From Paraburkholderia acidipaludis NBRC 101816 (GTDB taxonomy: Bacteria; Pseudomonadota; Gammaproteobacteria; Burkholderiales; Burkholderiaceae): a DNA stretch of 31,722 nucleotides. The position numbers and the translations under genes are program-made. The notes under the pieces are model-generated. The model did not search any database. It was not told where the DNA came from and saw only the letters and a program-made list of their open reading frames with translations. Where the stretch lies: the NCBI RefSeq assembly GCF_000684975.1, contig NZ_BAXZ01000040.1, forward strand, positions 1-31,722, read 5' to 3'. Positions 16,649-24,581 of this stretch are shown here, one piece after another; the first letter of the stretch is position 1, and each line of letters begins with the position of its first letter.

Positions 16649-17869
16649 TCACGCGGTCCCCGCCTCCTCCGGCTGACGCACGCCCCATGCCGGGAAGGGA
16701 TCGGCAAAGCGGCCCCATGCCTGCGGCCCTTCGGCCATCTCGGCGTCGGTGAGCAGACACGCGTCCAGGCGCCCACGCATCGCGTGCTCGTCCGTGTCGA
16801 CGCCAATCAGCACCAGTTCCTGACGCGCATCGCCGACGTTCGGATCCCAGTTGCCCTCGATGAAGGCGAGCGACTCGGGATCCGTCGGCCAGTGCGGCTT
16901 CGGCACTGCCGCCCACCACAGCCCGGCCATGCCGTGGCGGCAGACAGCCCCCGCCTGCGACCACGAACCGGCGTGGGCCGGCCGGCTCGCGAGCCAGAAG
17001 AAACCTTTGGAGCGCACCACGCCAAGCCATTCGCTGTTCACGAGGTCCCAGAACCGCCGCGGATGCATGGGGCGCCGTGCGCGCCACACAAAGCTACGGA
17101 TACCGTATTGTTCGGTCTCCGGCTTATGCTCGCCGCGCAGTTCCCTGAGCCATCCGGGCGACTTCGAGGCTTCCTCGAAGTCGAACAGCTTCGTGTCCAG
17201 CACGCGATCGAGCGGCACCCGGCCGAATGTCGAAATCTCGATGCGCGCACGCGGATTGAGACTGTGCAGGATGGCCATCAACCGGCTGCGGTCGGTCTCG
17301 TCGACCAGATCGATCTTGTTCAGGACGATCACGTCGCAGAATTCGATCTGCTCGATCAGCAAGTCCACGACCGTGCGGTGGTCTTCGTCGCCAAGCGACT
17401 CGCCGCGCGCGTGCAGGCTGTCTTGCGAGCTGTAGTCGCGCAGGAAATTGAACGCGTCGACTACCGTGACCATCGTGTCGAGCCGCGCGGCCTCGGAGAG
17501 ACTCCGGCCGCTTTCGTCGGCGAACGTGAATGTCTCGGCCACGGGGAGCGGCTCCGAAATGCCCGTCGACTCGATCACGAGCTGATCGAAGCGCCCCTCC
17601 TTCGCGAGACGATTGACCTCCAGCAGCAAATCCTCGCGCAGCGTGCAGCAAATGCAGCCGTTGCTCATCTCGACGAGCTTCCCGTCGGTGCGCGACAGTT
17701 GCGCGCCGCCTTCGCGGACCAGCGCCGCGTCGATGTTCACCTCGCTCATGTCGTTGACGATGACCGCAACGCGCCGCCCTTCCCGGTTGTTCAGGATGTG
17801 GTTCAGCAGCGTGGTCTTGCCCGCGCCCAGAAAACCGGAAAGAACCGTCACCGGCAGTCGTGCATCCAT
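16649..17869 (-). CDS. COG0523 GTPase, zinc metallochaperone (CobW/ZigA type)
   Basis: This 406-residue protein has the G3E GTPase set: P-loop GFLGAGKT (12-19), the metal-binding CxCC motif GCICC (C72, C74, C75), ESTGISEPLPV and the guanine-specificity NKID. A CobW C-terminal domain includes GIRSFVWRARRPMHP and the C-terminal HAMRGRLDACLLTDAEM. COG0523 proteins insert zinc or cobalt into client proteins and the ZigA/YeiR subgroup is induced on zinc starvation. A Zur-like palindrome overlapping a promoter lies 85 bases upstream, which supports the zinc branch over cobalamin synthesis. No cob genes are adjacent. Client enzymes are not identifiable. Confidence 0.93.
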   Translation of the reverse strand: MDARLPVTVLSGFLGAGKTTLLNHILNNREGRRVAVIVNDMSEVNIDAALVREGGAQLSRTDGKLVEMSNGCICCTLREDLLLEVNRLAKEGRFDQLVIESTGISEPLPVAETFTFADESGRSLSEAARLDTMVTVVDAFNFLRDYSSQDSLHARGESLGDEDHRTVVDLLIEQIEFCDVIVLNKIDLVDETDRSRLMAILHSLNPRARIEISTFGRVPLDRVLDTKLFDFEEASKSPGWLRELRGEHKPETEQYGIRSFVWRARRPMHPRRFWDLVNSEWLGVVRSKGFFWLASRPAHAGSWSQAGAVCRHGMAGLWWAAVPKPHWPTDPESLAFIEGNWDPNVGDARQELVLIGVDTDEHAMRGRLDACLLTDAEMAEGPQAWGRFADPFPAWGVRQPEEAGTA

Positions 17870-17953
17870 GGAATGACTCCTCGCGTATCAGGGGGTATCG
17901 ACGGCGGCCGTGACCCGCATGGTGCCGGCAGCCATGCCGCGCCTCTGAAAATG

Positions 17954-17985
17954 TTATGTTATAACATAATCATTCGGATCGGCAA
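17954..17985 (-). promoter_or_regulatory. Zur-like box overlapping the promoter of the COG0523 gene
   Basis: TTATGTTATAACATAA (17954-17969) is a perfect 16-bp palindrome resembling the GTTATA-TATAAC core of Zur sites. On the minus strand a promoter TTGCCG (17985-17980), 16 bases, TATAAC (17963-17958) puts its -10 inside the palindrome. Repression by zinc-loaded Zur would fit the role of the downstream gene. Confidence 0.75.
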
Positions 17986-18220
17986 TCGCGCGCCTCGTCG
18001 CCATGGCGGCGTGACGATTTCTGTTACGACGAGATCGAACCGGCCATGGCTGACGAATCGCTCGACGGCGCGAAGGCTGTTCTGGTAGCGTAGATCGCTG
18101 GCGATCGACTGCCTGCAACGCGGCGCAGCCATTCGCGGCGCGGTGTTGCAGCATGCGCAGAATGGCGTTGCGGCACGGCGATTGCTACCCGGGATTATTT
18201 CGGTCAACTGCAGAGCCATC
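17986..18220. other. Intergenic stretch before zwf, no gene recognised
   Basis: After the Zur box the sequence is ordinary and GC-rich up to the zwf start. Short frames exist on both strands but show no family-like sequence or ribosome site. The zwf promoter must lie here or within the divergent region. I could not pick a convincing -35/-10 pair. Confidence 0.4.
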
Positions 18221-19831
18221 ATGCCGCCCAACCTGCCTCCCCGCGATTCCTCCCTGCCGCCGGCCAGCGCCAAAGTGGCCTCGCATCCGCACGGCGCGCC
18301 CGCCTCGCCGGCCGGCAAGCATCCCGCGCCGCCCTGCACGCTCGTGATCTTCGGCGCGGGCGGCGATCTGACCCAGCGTCTGCTCATGCCCGCGCTGTAC
18401 AACCTCGCCGTGGACGGCCTGCTCGACAACGGCATGCGGATCATCGGCGTCAATCACGGCGACCGCTCGACGCAAGCGTGGTGCGAGGATCTGCATAGTG
18501 CGCTGCAAAAGTTCGCCGCCGACAAGGCCAGCACCTTTCACGCCGGCAAGCTCGACGACAGCGCCTGGAACTGGGTCGCGCAACGCCTCACCTACATGGC
18601 GGGCGATTTCGAGGACGACGGCGCATACCAGCGCCTTGCACAACAGCTACAACCGCTCGGCGGCAACGCGCAAGGCAACGTCGTGTTCTACCTCGCGGTG
18701 GGCGCACGCTTCTTCAAGCCGATCGTCGAACGCCTCGGCAAGGCCGGTTTGCTGCAGGAAGACGACGGCGGCAGCGGCCCGTTCCGCCGTGTCGTGATCG
18801 AAAAGCCGTTCGGCACCGACCTCGCCTCGGCGCGCGACCTGAACCAGCATCTGCTGAGCTTCATGAAGGAATCGCAGGTCTACCGTATCGACCACTTTCT
18901 CGGCAAGGATACCGTGCAGAGCATTCTGGCCGTGCGCTTCGCCAACGCGTTATTCGAGCCGATCTGGCGGCGCGAGTACATCGACAGCGTGCAGATCACG
19001 GCATCGGAAGTGATCGGCGTGGAAGGGCGCGGCAGCTTTTACGAGCAGACCGGCGCGTTCCGCGACATGGTGCCGAATCACCTGTTCCAGCTGCTTGGCA
19101 TGGTCGCCATGGAGCCGCCGAATTCGTTCTCGGCCGAAGCCGTGCGCGACAAGAAGGCGGAAATCTTCGACGCGCTCAAGCCGCTCGCGCCGGAAGACGT
19201 GGTCTTCGGGCAATACGAAAAAGGGCCTGCGGGCATGGCCTATCGCGACGAGCCCAATGTCGCGAAGGACAGCCGGACCGAAACCTATGCCGCCGCCCGC
19301 GTGCAGATCGACAACTGGCGCTGGGCGGGTGTCCCGTTCTATCTGCGTACCGGCAAGCGTCTGGGCGCGCGGCGCACGGAGATTTCGGTGCAGCTGAAAA
19401 GCGTGCCGTTCCGGCTCTTCCGCGATACGCCCGTGGATGCGCTGACGCCCAATGTCATGACGCTGCGTATCGATCCCTCACACGGCACGAGCTTCGACTT
19501 CAACGTCAAGACCCCGGGGCCGGTCATGCGGATCGGCGCGGTGCGATCGTCGTTCGACTACGACGACTTCTTTCGTGAGCCGGCCAACGTCGGTTACGAA
19601 ACGCTGCTATACGACTGCATGCTGGGCGACGAGACGCTCTTTCAGCGCGCGGACAGCATCGAAGCGACGTGGGCCGCGGTGGACGATGTGCTGCATCCGA
19701 AGCGCGGCGGTGCGATTGCCTTGCACGGCTACGCCGCGGGCAGCGCGGGGCCGGCCGAAGCGGATGCGCTGCTGGCGCGCGACGGTCGCGCATGGCGTGC
19801 GCCGACCCCGACCGGGACGGACACGAAATAA
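18221..19831 (+). CDS. zwf: Glucose-6-phosphate dehydrogenase (divergent type)
   Basis: The protein has 536 residues from ATG 18221. The frame is open to an ATG at 18143, but neither start has a strong ribosome site. The first 37 residues are Pro/Ala/Ser-rich. The dinucleotide loop VIFGAGGDL (42-50) follows, and the catalytic motif RIDHFLGKD (His225) is intact. The segment EKPFGTDLASARDLN and the C-terminal region up to VLHPKRGGAIALHGYAAG are also G6PDH-like. It oxidises glucose 6-phosphate to 6-phosphoglucono-lactone with NAD(P)+. In the canonical GDLAKRKL motif this protein reads GDLTQRLL, so two conserved lysines are replaced. It is followed by polyphosphate glucokinase after 56 bases, probably as one transcript. 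Confidence 0.93.
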   Translation: MPPNLPPRDSSLPPASAKVASHPHGAPASPAGKHPAPPCTLVIFGAGGDLTQRLLMPALYNLAVDGLLDNGMRIIGVNHGDRSTQAWCEDLHSALQKFAADKASTFHAGKLDDSAWNWVAQRLTYMAGDFEDDGAYQRLAQQLQPLGGNAQGNVVFYLAVGARFFKPIVERLGKAGLLQEDDGGSGPFRRVVIEKPFGTDLASARDLNQHLLSFMKESQVYRIDHFLGKDTVQSILAVRFANALFEPIWRREYIDSVQITASEVIGVEGRGSFYEQTGAFRDMVPNHLFQLLGMVAMEPPNSFSAEAVRDKKAEIFDALKPLAPEDVVFGQYEKGPAGMAYRDEPNVAKDSRTETYAAARVQIDNWRWAGVPFYLRTGKRLGARRTEISVQLKSVPFRLFRDTPVDALTPNVMTLRIDPSHGTSFDFNVKTPGPVMRIGAVRSSFDYDDFFREPANVGYETLLYDCMLGDETLFQRADSIEATWAAVDDVLHPKRGGAIALHGYAAGSAGPAEADALLARDGRAWRAPTPTGTDTK

Positions 19832-19887
19832 GCATGACGAATTAAATTGAAGCCTTTGCGGCGCACAGACGAACGACGGAGGACCAT

Positions 19888-20733
19888 GTGGCCACGACCC
19901 GCAGCGAGACAAGCAAGACTCACAAGACAAAAAAGCGCACGACCGGCACGGTGCCGTCATCGACAGACATCGAAAACATACTCTCCATCGACGTAGGCGG
20001 CACCGGTCTCAAAGCGGCCATCATCGACGCGCAGGGCACCATGCGCACCGAGCGCGTGCGCGTGGCAACGCCCCATCCCTGCACGCCGGCCCAGCTCGTC
20101 GATACGCTCTACACGCTCGTCGAACCGCTGGTCAAGGCGTATCCGGCCACTCACGTTTCAATCGGCTTCCCGGGTTTCGTGCGCAACAATCACGTGCTGA
20201 CGGCACCGCATCTCGGCACAGAGGGCTGGAGCAACGTGCCGCTCGCGCAGATGCTCGGCAAGCGCCTCGGCAATCCGTCCGTGCGCATGATCAACGACGC
20301 GGAAATGCAGGGCCTCGCGGCTATCGAAGGACGCGGCCTTGAGTTCGTGCTGACGCTCGGCACGGGGGCCGGCACGGCCATGTTTCGCGACGGCGAACTG
20401 ATGCCGCATCTGGAACTGGCGCATCATCCGGTCAGCAAGAATCGCGCATACGACGAATACATCGGCGACGCCGCGCGCCGCAAGGCCGGCAACAAGCGCT
20501 GGAACCGGCGCGTGGAGAAGATTATCGGCATACTCGGCTCGCTCGTGCACTACGACAAGCTGTGGATAGGCGGCGGCAACGCGGCACGCCTCACGTTCGA
20601 GTTGCCGCCGAACGTGGCCGTCGTGCCGAACGAACGAGGCATAGAAGGCGGCGCGCGCTTGTGGCATCCGCTTTCGGTTCGCGAAACGCGACAGTTTCCG
20701 GAAGCGACGCAGCGCACCGGGATTTTCAAGTGA
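19888..20733 (+). CDS. ppgK: Polyphosphate glucokinase (ROK family)
   Basis: The protein has 281 residues from GTG 19888. GGAGGA (19878-19883) sits 4 bases upstream of this GTG; an ATG at 19886 is out of frame. A Lys/Thr-rich N-terminus of about 28 residues precedes the phosphate loop SIDVGGTGLK (33-42). The catalytic Asp is D137 in MINDAEMQG. LGTGAGTAMF and the PpgK-type segment AGNKRWNRRVEKIIG...YDKLWIGGGNA follow. The family phosphorylates glucose with inorganic polyphosphate and often also ATP. It is placed directly after zwf, whose substrate is its product. The zinc-binding Cys cluster of some ROK proteins is absent, as expected for this branch. Confidence 0.92.
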   Translation: MATTRSETSKTHKTKKRTTGTVPSSTDIENILSIDVGGTGLKAAIIDAQGTMRTERVRVATPHPCTPAQLVDTLYTLVEPLVKAYPATHVSIGFPGFVRNNHVLTAPHLGTEGWSNVPLAQMLGKRLGNPSVRMINDAEMQGLAAIEGRGLEFVLTLGTGAGTAMFRDGELMPHLELAHHPVSKNRAYDEYIGDAARRKAGNKRWNRRVEKIIGILGSLVHYDKLWIGGGNAARLTFELPPNVAVVPNERGIEGGARLWHPLSVRETRQFPEATQRTGIFK

Positions 20734-20759
20734 TGGCAGCCCTGCCCCGCCAATGGGCT

Positions 20760-21104
20760 TTACCCCGCGAGCGGCCCGAGCCTGACGCCCGCCACGCAGC
20801 CCGCGGCCACGATGAGCAGCACGAAAGCGGCAATCCACGCGAAACGATATTCGCGCCCGGCCAGATAGACGGCGAGCATCAGCACGAGTCTCGCAACGGG
20901 CAGCACGATGACGATGCAGACGCCGGCCGTCATCGCAACGCTGCCTGCTCGCATGGCGGATTCGAATCCTGAAGCGCGCAGCACGATGCCCGTCGCCATT
21001 ACGAACGAGCCCACCCACGTTCCATATTGAAGCAGCGCGGCCAGCAGCCGTTCCAAACCGACGCCGCCGGCCAGTACCCCGGTTTTCGGGCGAATCCGAA
21101 TCAT
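20760..21104 (-). CDS. DUF1634 membrane protein
   Basis: This 114-residue protein has three hydrophobic helices (about 20-43, 51-80 and 87-108), matching the DUF1634 family in length and topology (LERLLAALLQYGTWVGSFVMATGIVL). Its function is unknown. It is the second gene after the TauE/SafE permease (10-base gap). DUF1634 proteins recur next to TauE permeases in proteobacteria, so an accessory subunit is plausible but not shown. Confidence 0.85.
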   Translation of the reverse strand: MIRIRPKTGVLAGGVGLERLLAALLQYGTWVGSFVMATGIVLRASGFESAMRAGSVAMTAGVCIVIVLPVARLVLMLAVYLAGREYRFAWIAAFVLLIVAAGCVAGVRLGPLAG

Positions 21105-21114
21105 TGCGCGAACT

Positions 21115-21903
21115 TCAGAACAGGTGAAGGTTGCAGCCCTGCAGGAACATCTGCAGCGCGACCAGAATGAGCACAGCGACGAAGAAGTGCCGCAAACGCT
21201 GGCTCGAAACTTTCATCAGCACACGTGCGCCGAGTACGGCGCCTGCGACGGACCCCAGCGCAATCGGCGCGGCAATCGACGTAACAATCTCGCCGCGCAA
21301 AAAATAGGCGCATGCGCTCGCGGCGGCGGTCACGCCGATCATGAAGTTGGACGTGGCCGTGGACACCTTGATGGGCAAGCGCAACGCCACATCCATCGCA
21401 GGAATCTTCAGGACACCGCTGCCGATGCCGAGCAATGCGGAAACCAGGCCCGCCACGTACATCAGCGAGAGGGCCCAGTGCACGCGGCCCACGGAATAGC
21501 GAATCTCGCGTCCTGTTAGCGGATCGGGATAGCTGCTGCCGAGTGCCAGGCGTGCGGACGCGACGCGCTCAGCCTGATCGGTCGAGGCCATGCTCCGCTC
21601 GACCCGCTGCACGAACATCTGCCACGCGGAGATGAGCATGATGCCCGCGAACAGAAAGTCGAGCGCCCTCACCGGCACCACGCCGGCGAGCAACACGCCG
21701 GTCAACGCGCCGAGCGTCGTGCCGCTTTCCAGCAGCACGGCGAGCCGCACGTTGGTCAGGCGGGCGCGCAGATACGACGCTGCGCTGCCGCTCGAACAGG
21801 CGATCACGGAAACAAGGCTCGCGCCCACGGCCACGTGCATGTTCATATGGCCGAACACGGTCAACGCAGGCACGATGAAGAGACCGCTTGCCATGCCGAG
21901 CAT
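21115..21903 (-). CDS. TauE/SafE-family permease (start codon uncertain)
   Basis: The 262-residue frame from ATG 21903 begins MLGMASGLFIVPALTVFGH, which is the family's conserved first-helix/loop region. The usual N-terminal half-helix is therefore missing. The same frame upstream, to 21960, encodes IEFTFWLFAVALGSSALGG, clearly part of the protein, before a stop (TAG) two codons further up. It holds no ATG, GTG or TTG; only CTG or ATC could initiate. The rest has about seven hydrophobic helices and the second repeat motif VSALLGIGSGVLKIPAMD. Members export sulfite or sulfoacetate or transport similar anions. It forms an operon with DUF1634 and is divergent from GntR. Confidence 0.88.
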   Translation of the reverse strand: MLGMASGLFIVPALTVFGHMNMHVAVGASLVSVIACSSGSAASYLRARLTNVRLAVLLESGTTLGALTGVLLAGVVPVRALDFLFAGIMLISAWQMFVQRVERSMASTDQAERVASARLALGSSYPDPLTGREIRYSVGRVHWALSLMYVAGLVSALLGIGSGVLKIPAMDVALRLPIKVSTATSNFMIGVTAAASACAYFLRGEIVTSIAAPIALGSVAGAVLGARVLMKVSSQRLRHFFVAVLILVALQMFLQGCNLHLF

Positions 21904-21999
21904 GCCGCCCAGCGCGCTGGAGCCTAACGCGACGGCAAAGAGCCAGAAGGTGAATTCGATGGTTTTCTACCGTGGGAAATGATGAACGCTACATGTTCT

Positions 22000-22028
22000 A
22001 TCATGTCATAACAAGTTGATCGGGTCAA
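22000..22028 (-). promoter_or_regulatory. Predicted promoter of the TauE-DUF1634 operon
   Basis: On the minus strand TTGACC (22028-22023), 17 bases and CATGAT (22005-22000) form a sigma70-like pair. A short inverted repeat ACATG/CATGT (21991-22006) overlaps the -10 and predicted transcription start. It would give a leader of about 30 bases to codon 21960 or 90 bases to the ATG at 21903. Confidence 0.5.
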
Positions 22029-22040
22029 TCTGCTCGCCCA

Positions 22041-22061
22041 GGCCTGTCCGCTGGACAGGCC
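22041..22061. promoter_or_regulatory. Perfect 9-bp inverted repeat in the TauE/GntR divergent region
   Basis: GGCCTGTCC (22041-22049), GCT, and GGACAGGCC (22053-22061) are exact inverted repeats. The site lies 13 bases upstream of the TauE-operon -35 and about 28 bases upstream of a perfect TATAAT (22089-22094) that may serve the GntR gene. A regulator-binding dyad is the likely reading; the cognate protein (GntR or LysR) is not determined. Confidence 0.5.
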
Positions 22062-22088
22062 GCCGGGAACGGCAGCGGAGGCACAGCG

Positions 22089-22094
22089 TATAAT
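22089..22094 (+). promoter_or_regulatory. Candidate -10 box of the gntR gene
   Basis: TATAAT occurs 57 bases before the GntR start codon, but no good -35 lies 16-18 bases upstream (GGAACG at 22066-22071). If used, it may depend on an activator bound at the dyad 22041-22061. Confidence 0.35.
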
Positions 22095-22150
22095 CGCCCT
22101 GCCCCACGTCCGCACAAGCCATCGATCGCCGCTTTGCTCTCTCGCCGACC

Positions 22151-22933
22151 ATGACGTCCAGCTCCCCCGCCTTCGAAATCGATTCGCCGGTTCCGCTCTA
22201 CGTCCAGGTCAAGAACGCGCTGCGCACCGGCATACTCGACGGCGACTATCCGCCGATGAGCCGCATGCCTTCGGAGAGCGAACTGCAGACGATGTTCGAA
22301 GTCAGCCGCATCACGATCCGCCAGGCGCTGGGCGACCTGCAAAGAGAAGGGCTGATCTTCAAGGTCCACGGCAAAGGTTCGTTCGTCTCGCAACCGAAGG
22401 CGTTTCAGGATGTCACCTCGCTGCAGGGATTTGCCGAAGCGATGTCCGCCGCCGGGCAGGAGATCCTCAATCGTGTCGTGCAGTTCCGCTTTGTGCCGGC
22501 ATCGGCTCAAGTGGCGGAAAAACTTGGCCTCGAAGTGCAGACGCTCGTGGCGGAAATCCATCGCGTGCGGCTGCTCGAACGTCGGCCCGTCTCCTATGAA
22601 ATCACGTTTGTTCCGGAAGCGATCGGCAAGCGCCTGCAACGCGCCGATCTCGCGAGCCGCGACATCTTTCTGATTCTGGAAAACGACTGCGGTATCGCGC
22701 TGGGCGGTGCGGACTTGAGCATCGACGCCGTTGCGGCCGAAAGCGCAATCGCCCGCGCGCTGGAAATCAAAACGAACGCGCCGCTGCTGCGCATCGAGCG
22801 GCTGACGCAAGACAGCCAAGGCAAGCCGCTCGATTTCGAATACCTGTACTTTCGCGGCGGCAACTTCCAGTACCGGATGCGTGTCGAGCGCCGGCGCCCC
22901 GCGGCTCCGCGCAAGCGCGCCAAACCGGCATAA
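22151..22933 (+). CDS. GntR-family regulator, HutC/UTRA subfamily
   Basis: This 260-residue protein has an N-terminal GntR winged helix (PLYVQVKNALRTGILDGDYPP, PSESELQTMFEVSRITIRQALGDLQREGLIFKVHGKGSFV, residues about 14-82). The UTRA effector domain (about 95-245) includes LQGFAEAM, the LGLEVQTLVAEIHRVRLLERRPVSYE segment and a C-terminal DFEYLYFRGGNFQYRM. UTRA domains bind small molecules such as sugars, amino acids or phosphonate-type ligands. The tail RRRPAAPRKRAKPA is basic. It is divergent from the TauE-DUF1634 operon and upstream of a LysR gene, so the permease is its probable target. Confidence 0.94.
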   Translation: MTSSSPAFEIDSPVPLYVQVKNALRTGILDGDYPPMSRMPSESELQTMFEVSRITIRQALGDLQREGLIFKVHGKGSFVSQPKAFQDVTSLQGFAEAMSAAGQEILNRVVQFRFVPASAQVAEKLGLEVQTLVAEIHRVRLLERRPVSYEITFVPEAIGKRLQRADLASRDIFLILENDCGIALGGADLSIDAVAAESAIARALEIKTNAPLLRIERLTQDSQGKPLDFEYLYFRGGNFQYRMRVERRRPAAPRKRAKPA

Positions 22934-22958
22934 GCGGACATAAGCAGACATAAGCGGC
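22929..22958 (+). repeat. Three tandem 10-bp repeats at the gntR stop codon
   Basis: CATAAGCGGA (22929-22938), CATAAGCAGA (22939-22948) and CATAAGCGGC (22949-22958) follow each other without gaps. The TAA of the first unit is the GntR stop codon. The period equals about one helical turn, and the array ends 42 bases before the LysR start. Confidence 0.85.
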
Positions 22959-23000
22959 GGGCAGCCTGAGCGCCCGGGCAGATCCTGAACGGACCTTGAC

Positions 23001-23981
23001 ATGAACTTCACTCACCTCCTTGCGTTCTACGAAGTCGCCCGCGTGGGCAGTATCAGCGCCGGCGCCGAACGGCTGCATGTGAGTCAGCCGGCCGTGACGC
23101 GCGAGATACGCGAACTGGAAGACCGCGTTGGCCTGATCCTGTTCGATCGCCTGCCGCGCGGCGTCGCGCTCACCGAAGCCGGCAAGATGCTGTTCGATTA
23201 CGCCGATCGCATCTTTACGCTGGCCGACGGCGCGGAAAGCCAGTTGCGAGAACTGGCGGGACTCGGCGCCGGCCACATGAAGATCGGCGCGAGCGCGACG
23301 CTAGGCGTGTACTTCGTGCCCGATGTTCTGGCGCGCTTCAACGCGGCCTGGCCGCGCGTGGCGATCGACCTCACGGTAACGAACACGGAGCGTGTCGAAG
23401 CCGGGCTGCGCGATCTCACGTTCACGCTCGGCTTCGTCGAAGGGCCGTTCGACGACACGCTGCTGCACGCCCGGCGCATCGGCTCCGACGAAATCGCGGT
23501 CGTGGCGGCAGCGGGCCATCCCCGCGCGGGCGCGCGCCTCACCGCCAACGAGCTGGTCGACCAGGTGGTCCTCATGCGCGAGCCCGGCTCGGGAACGCGG
23601 GCCATCGTCGAGGAAGCGTATGCCCACGCGGGGCTGCGCATCGAGCCGCTCATGTCGGTGAGCGACACGGAGGCCATCAAGCGCATGCTGCTTGCCCAGC
23701 ACGCGCTCGCCTATGTATCGGTGCTGAGCGTCAGCAACGAACTGCGCCGCGGTGAGCTGACGATCATCGAGGTCGAGGATCTGCGCATCGAACGACCGCT
23801 GCATATGGTCTGGAACAAGGGGCGCTCGCTTTCGCCGAGCAATCAGGCGCTGTTCGATCTCGTCATCGAGACGACGACGCAAAGCCCGTCGAGCGCGACA
23901 CCCAGGCCGCAAGCGCAGGCTCCCAAGCGGACCCGTACCGGTAAAGCGGCGATGGCAAAGTCCGATCAGGAAGAGGCCTGA
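23001..23981 (+). CDS. LysR-family transcriptional regulator
   Basis: This 326-residue protein has the LysR helix-turn-helix at residues 1-60 (HLLAFYEVARVGSISAGAERLHVSQPAVTREIRELEDRVGLILFDR). The effector domain from about 90 begins HMKIGASATLGVYFVPDVLARF, a pattern shared with CysL/CbbR-type members. The last 35 residues are an unusual basic, Pro/Ala/Thr-rich tail (APKRTRTGKAAMAK). It follows GntR by 67 bases, so the two regulators may be co-transcribed. Sulfur or carbon metabolism is possible given the CysL-like domain and nearby TauE permease, but the target is unknown. Confidence 0.93.
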   Translation: MNFTHLLAFYEVARVGSISAGAERLHVSQPAVTREIRELEDRVGLILFDRLPRGVALTEAGKMLFDYADRIFTLADGAESQLRELAGLGAGHMKIGASATLGVYFVPDVLARFNAAWPRVAIDLTVTNTERVEAGLRDLTFTLGFVEGPFDDTLLHARRIGSDEIAVVAAAGHPRAGARLTANELVDQVVLMREPGSGTRAIVEEAYAHAGLRIEPLMSVSDTEAIKRMLLAQHALAYVSVLSVSNELRRGELTIIEVEDLRIERPLHMVWNKGRSLSPSNQALFDLVIETTTQSPSSATPRPQAQAPKRTRTGKAAMAKSDQEEA

Positions 23982-24581
23982 GCGCATCCGTAACCGAAGT
24001 CCTCTGCATAGCTGAACAATCAACGGTGGAAGGGATACCCGGACACCGCCACTCCCCCCACCGCGCCCGGCCGTATTGAAAGTGTCGCCATTGCGACGCC
24101 AAACGCGCCATTTCGCGCCAGCCCCACCCCACGCAAACACCCGGAAATCGGTTCCGATCAGAATCCGTGCTCAGACGAATTCACGGGACACCCGCTTGCC
24201 TCCCGGCTGGCAACCCGCACAGTTTCAACCGGCCATAGCGCCCGGATTTCCCGCACGTCGCGGCCCAGCTTGAGTGGCCGCCGCTCGCCGGCTTCCGGCA
24301 CGAGCGCCATGACGGATACATGAATCGGGGCGAAACATCGACAACCCCATTTTTCGCCGCCACGCAAGTCGGCATGTCAACCCAAAGCTGCTTCCGAACT
24401 AGTCCCATATCTCATAAATCCCCTCCCGCATACGATAAGAACTGCGCCGGGAAGCGTATATGGCCTTGAAAGACGGGCCAATCTGCTCCAACACCGATCG
24501 GCAGCCTCATCTTCACGGCATGCACCTTTCACGGCGTAAATCGTAATCACAATGTTTCCAAACCTGAAGGAATTGCAGAAC
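23982..24581. other. 600-base intergenic region upstream of the fimbrial operon
   Basis: No gene is recognised. The first 380 bases are GC-rich without structure I can name. An AT-richer patch lies at about 24405-24445 and a further one at 24535-24560 just before the pilin. TTCACGGC occurs twice (24512-24519, 24528-24535) 47-70 bases before the pilin start. A short minus-strand frame (24158-24367) has no recognisable product. A long upstream region is typical of regulated fimbrial operons, but I could not assign a promoter. Confidence 0.5.

Noticed and set aside
17959..18453. 164-codon minus-strand frame across the zwf upstream region
   Set aside because: Overlaps the zwf 5' end and the Zur-like box. 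It has no recognisable sequence and no ribosome site.
24158..24367. 69-codon minus-strand frame in the region before the fimbrial operon
   Set aside because: No similarity recognised, weak start, isolated; kept only as a note in the intergenic entry.
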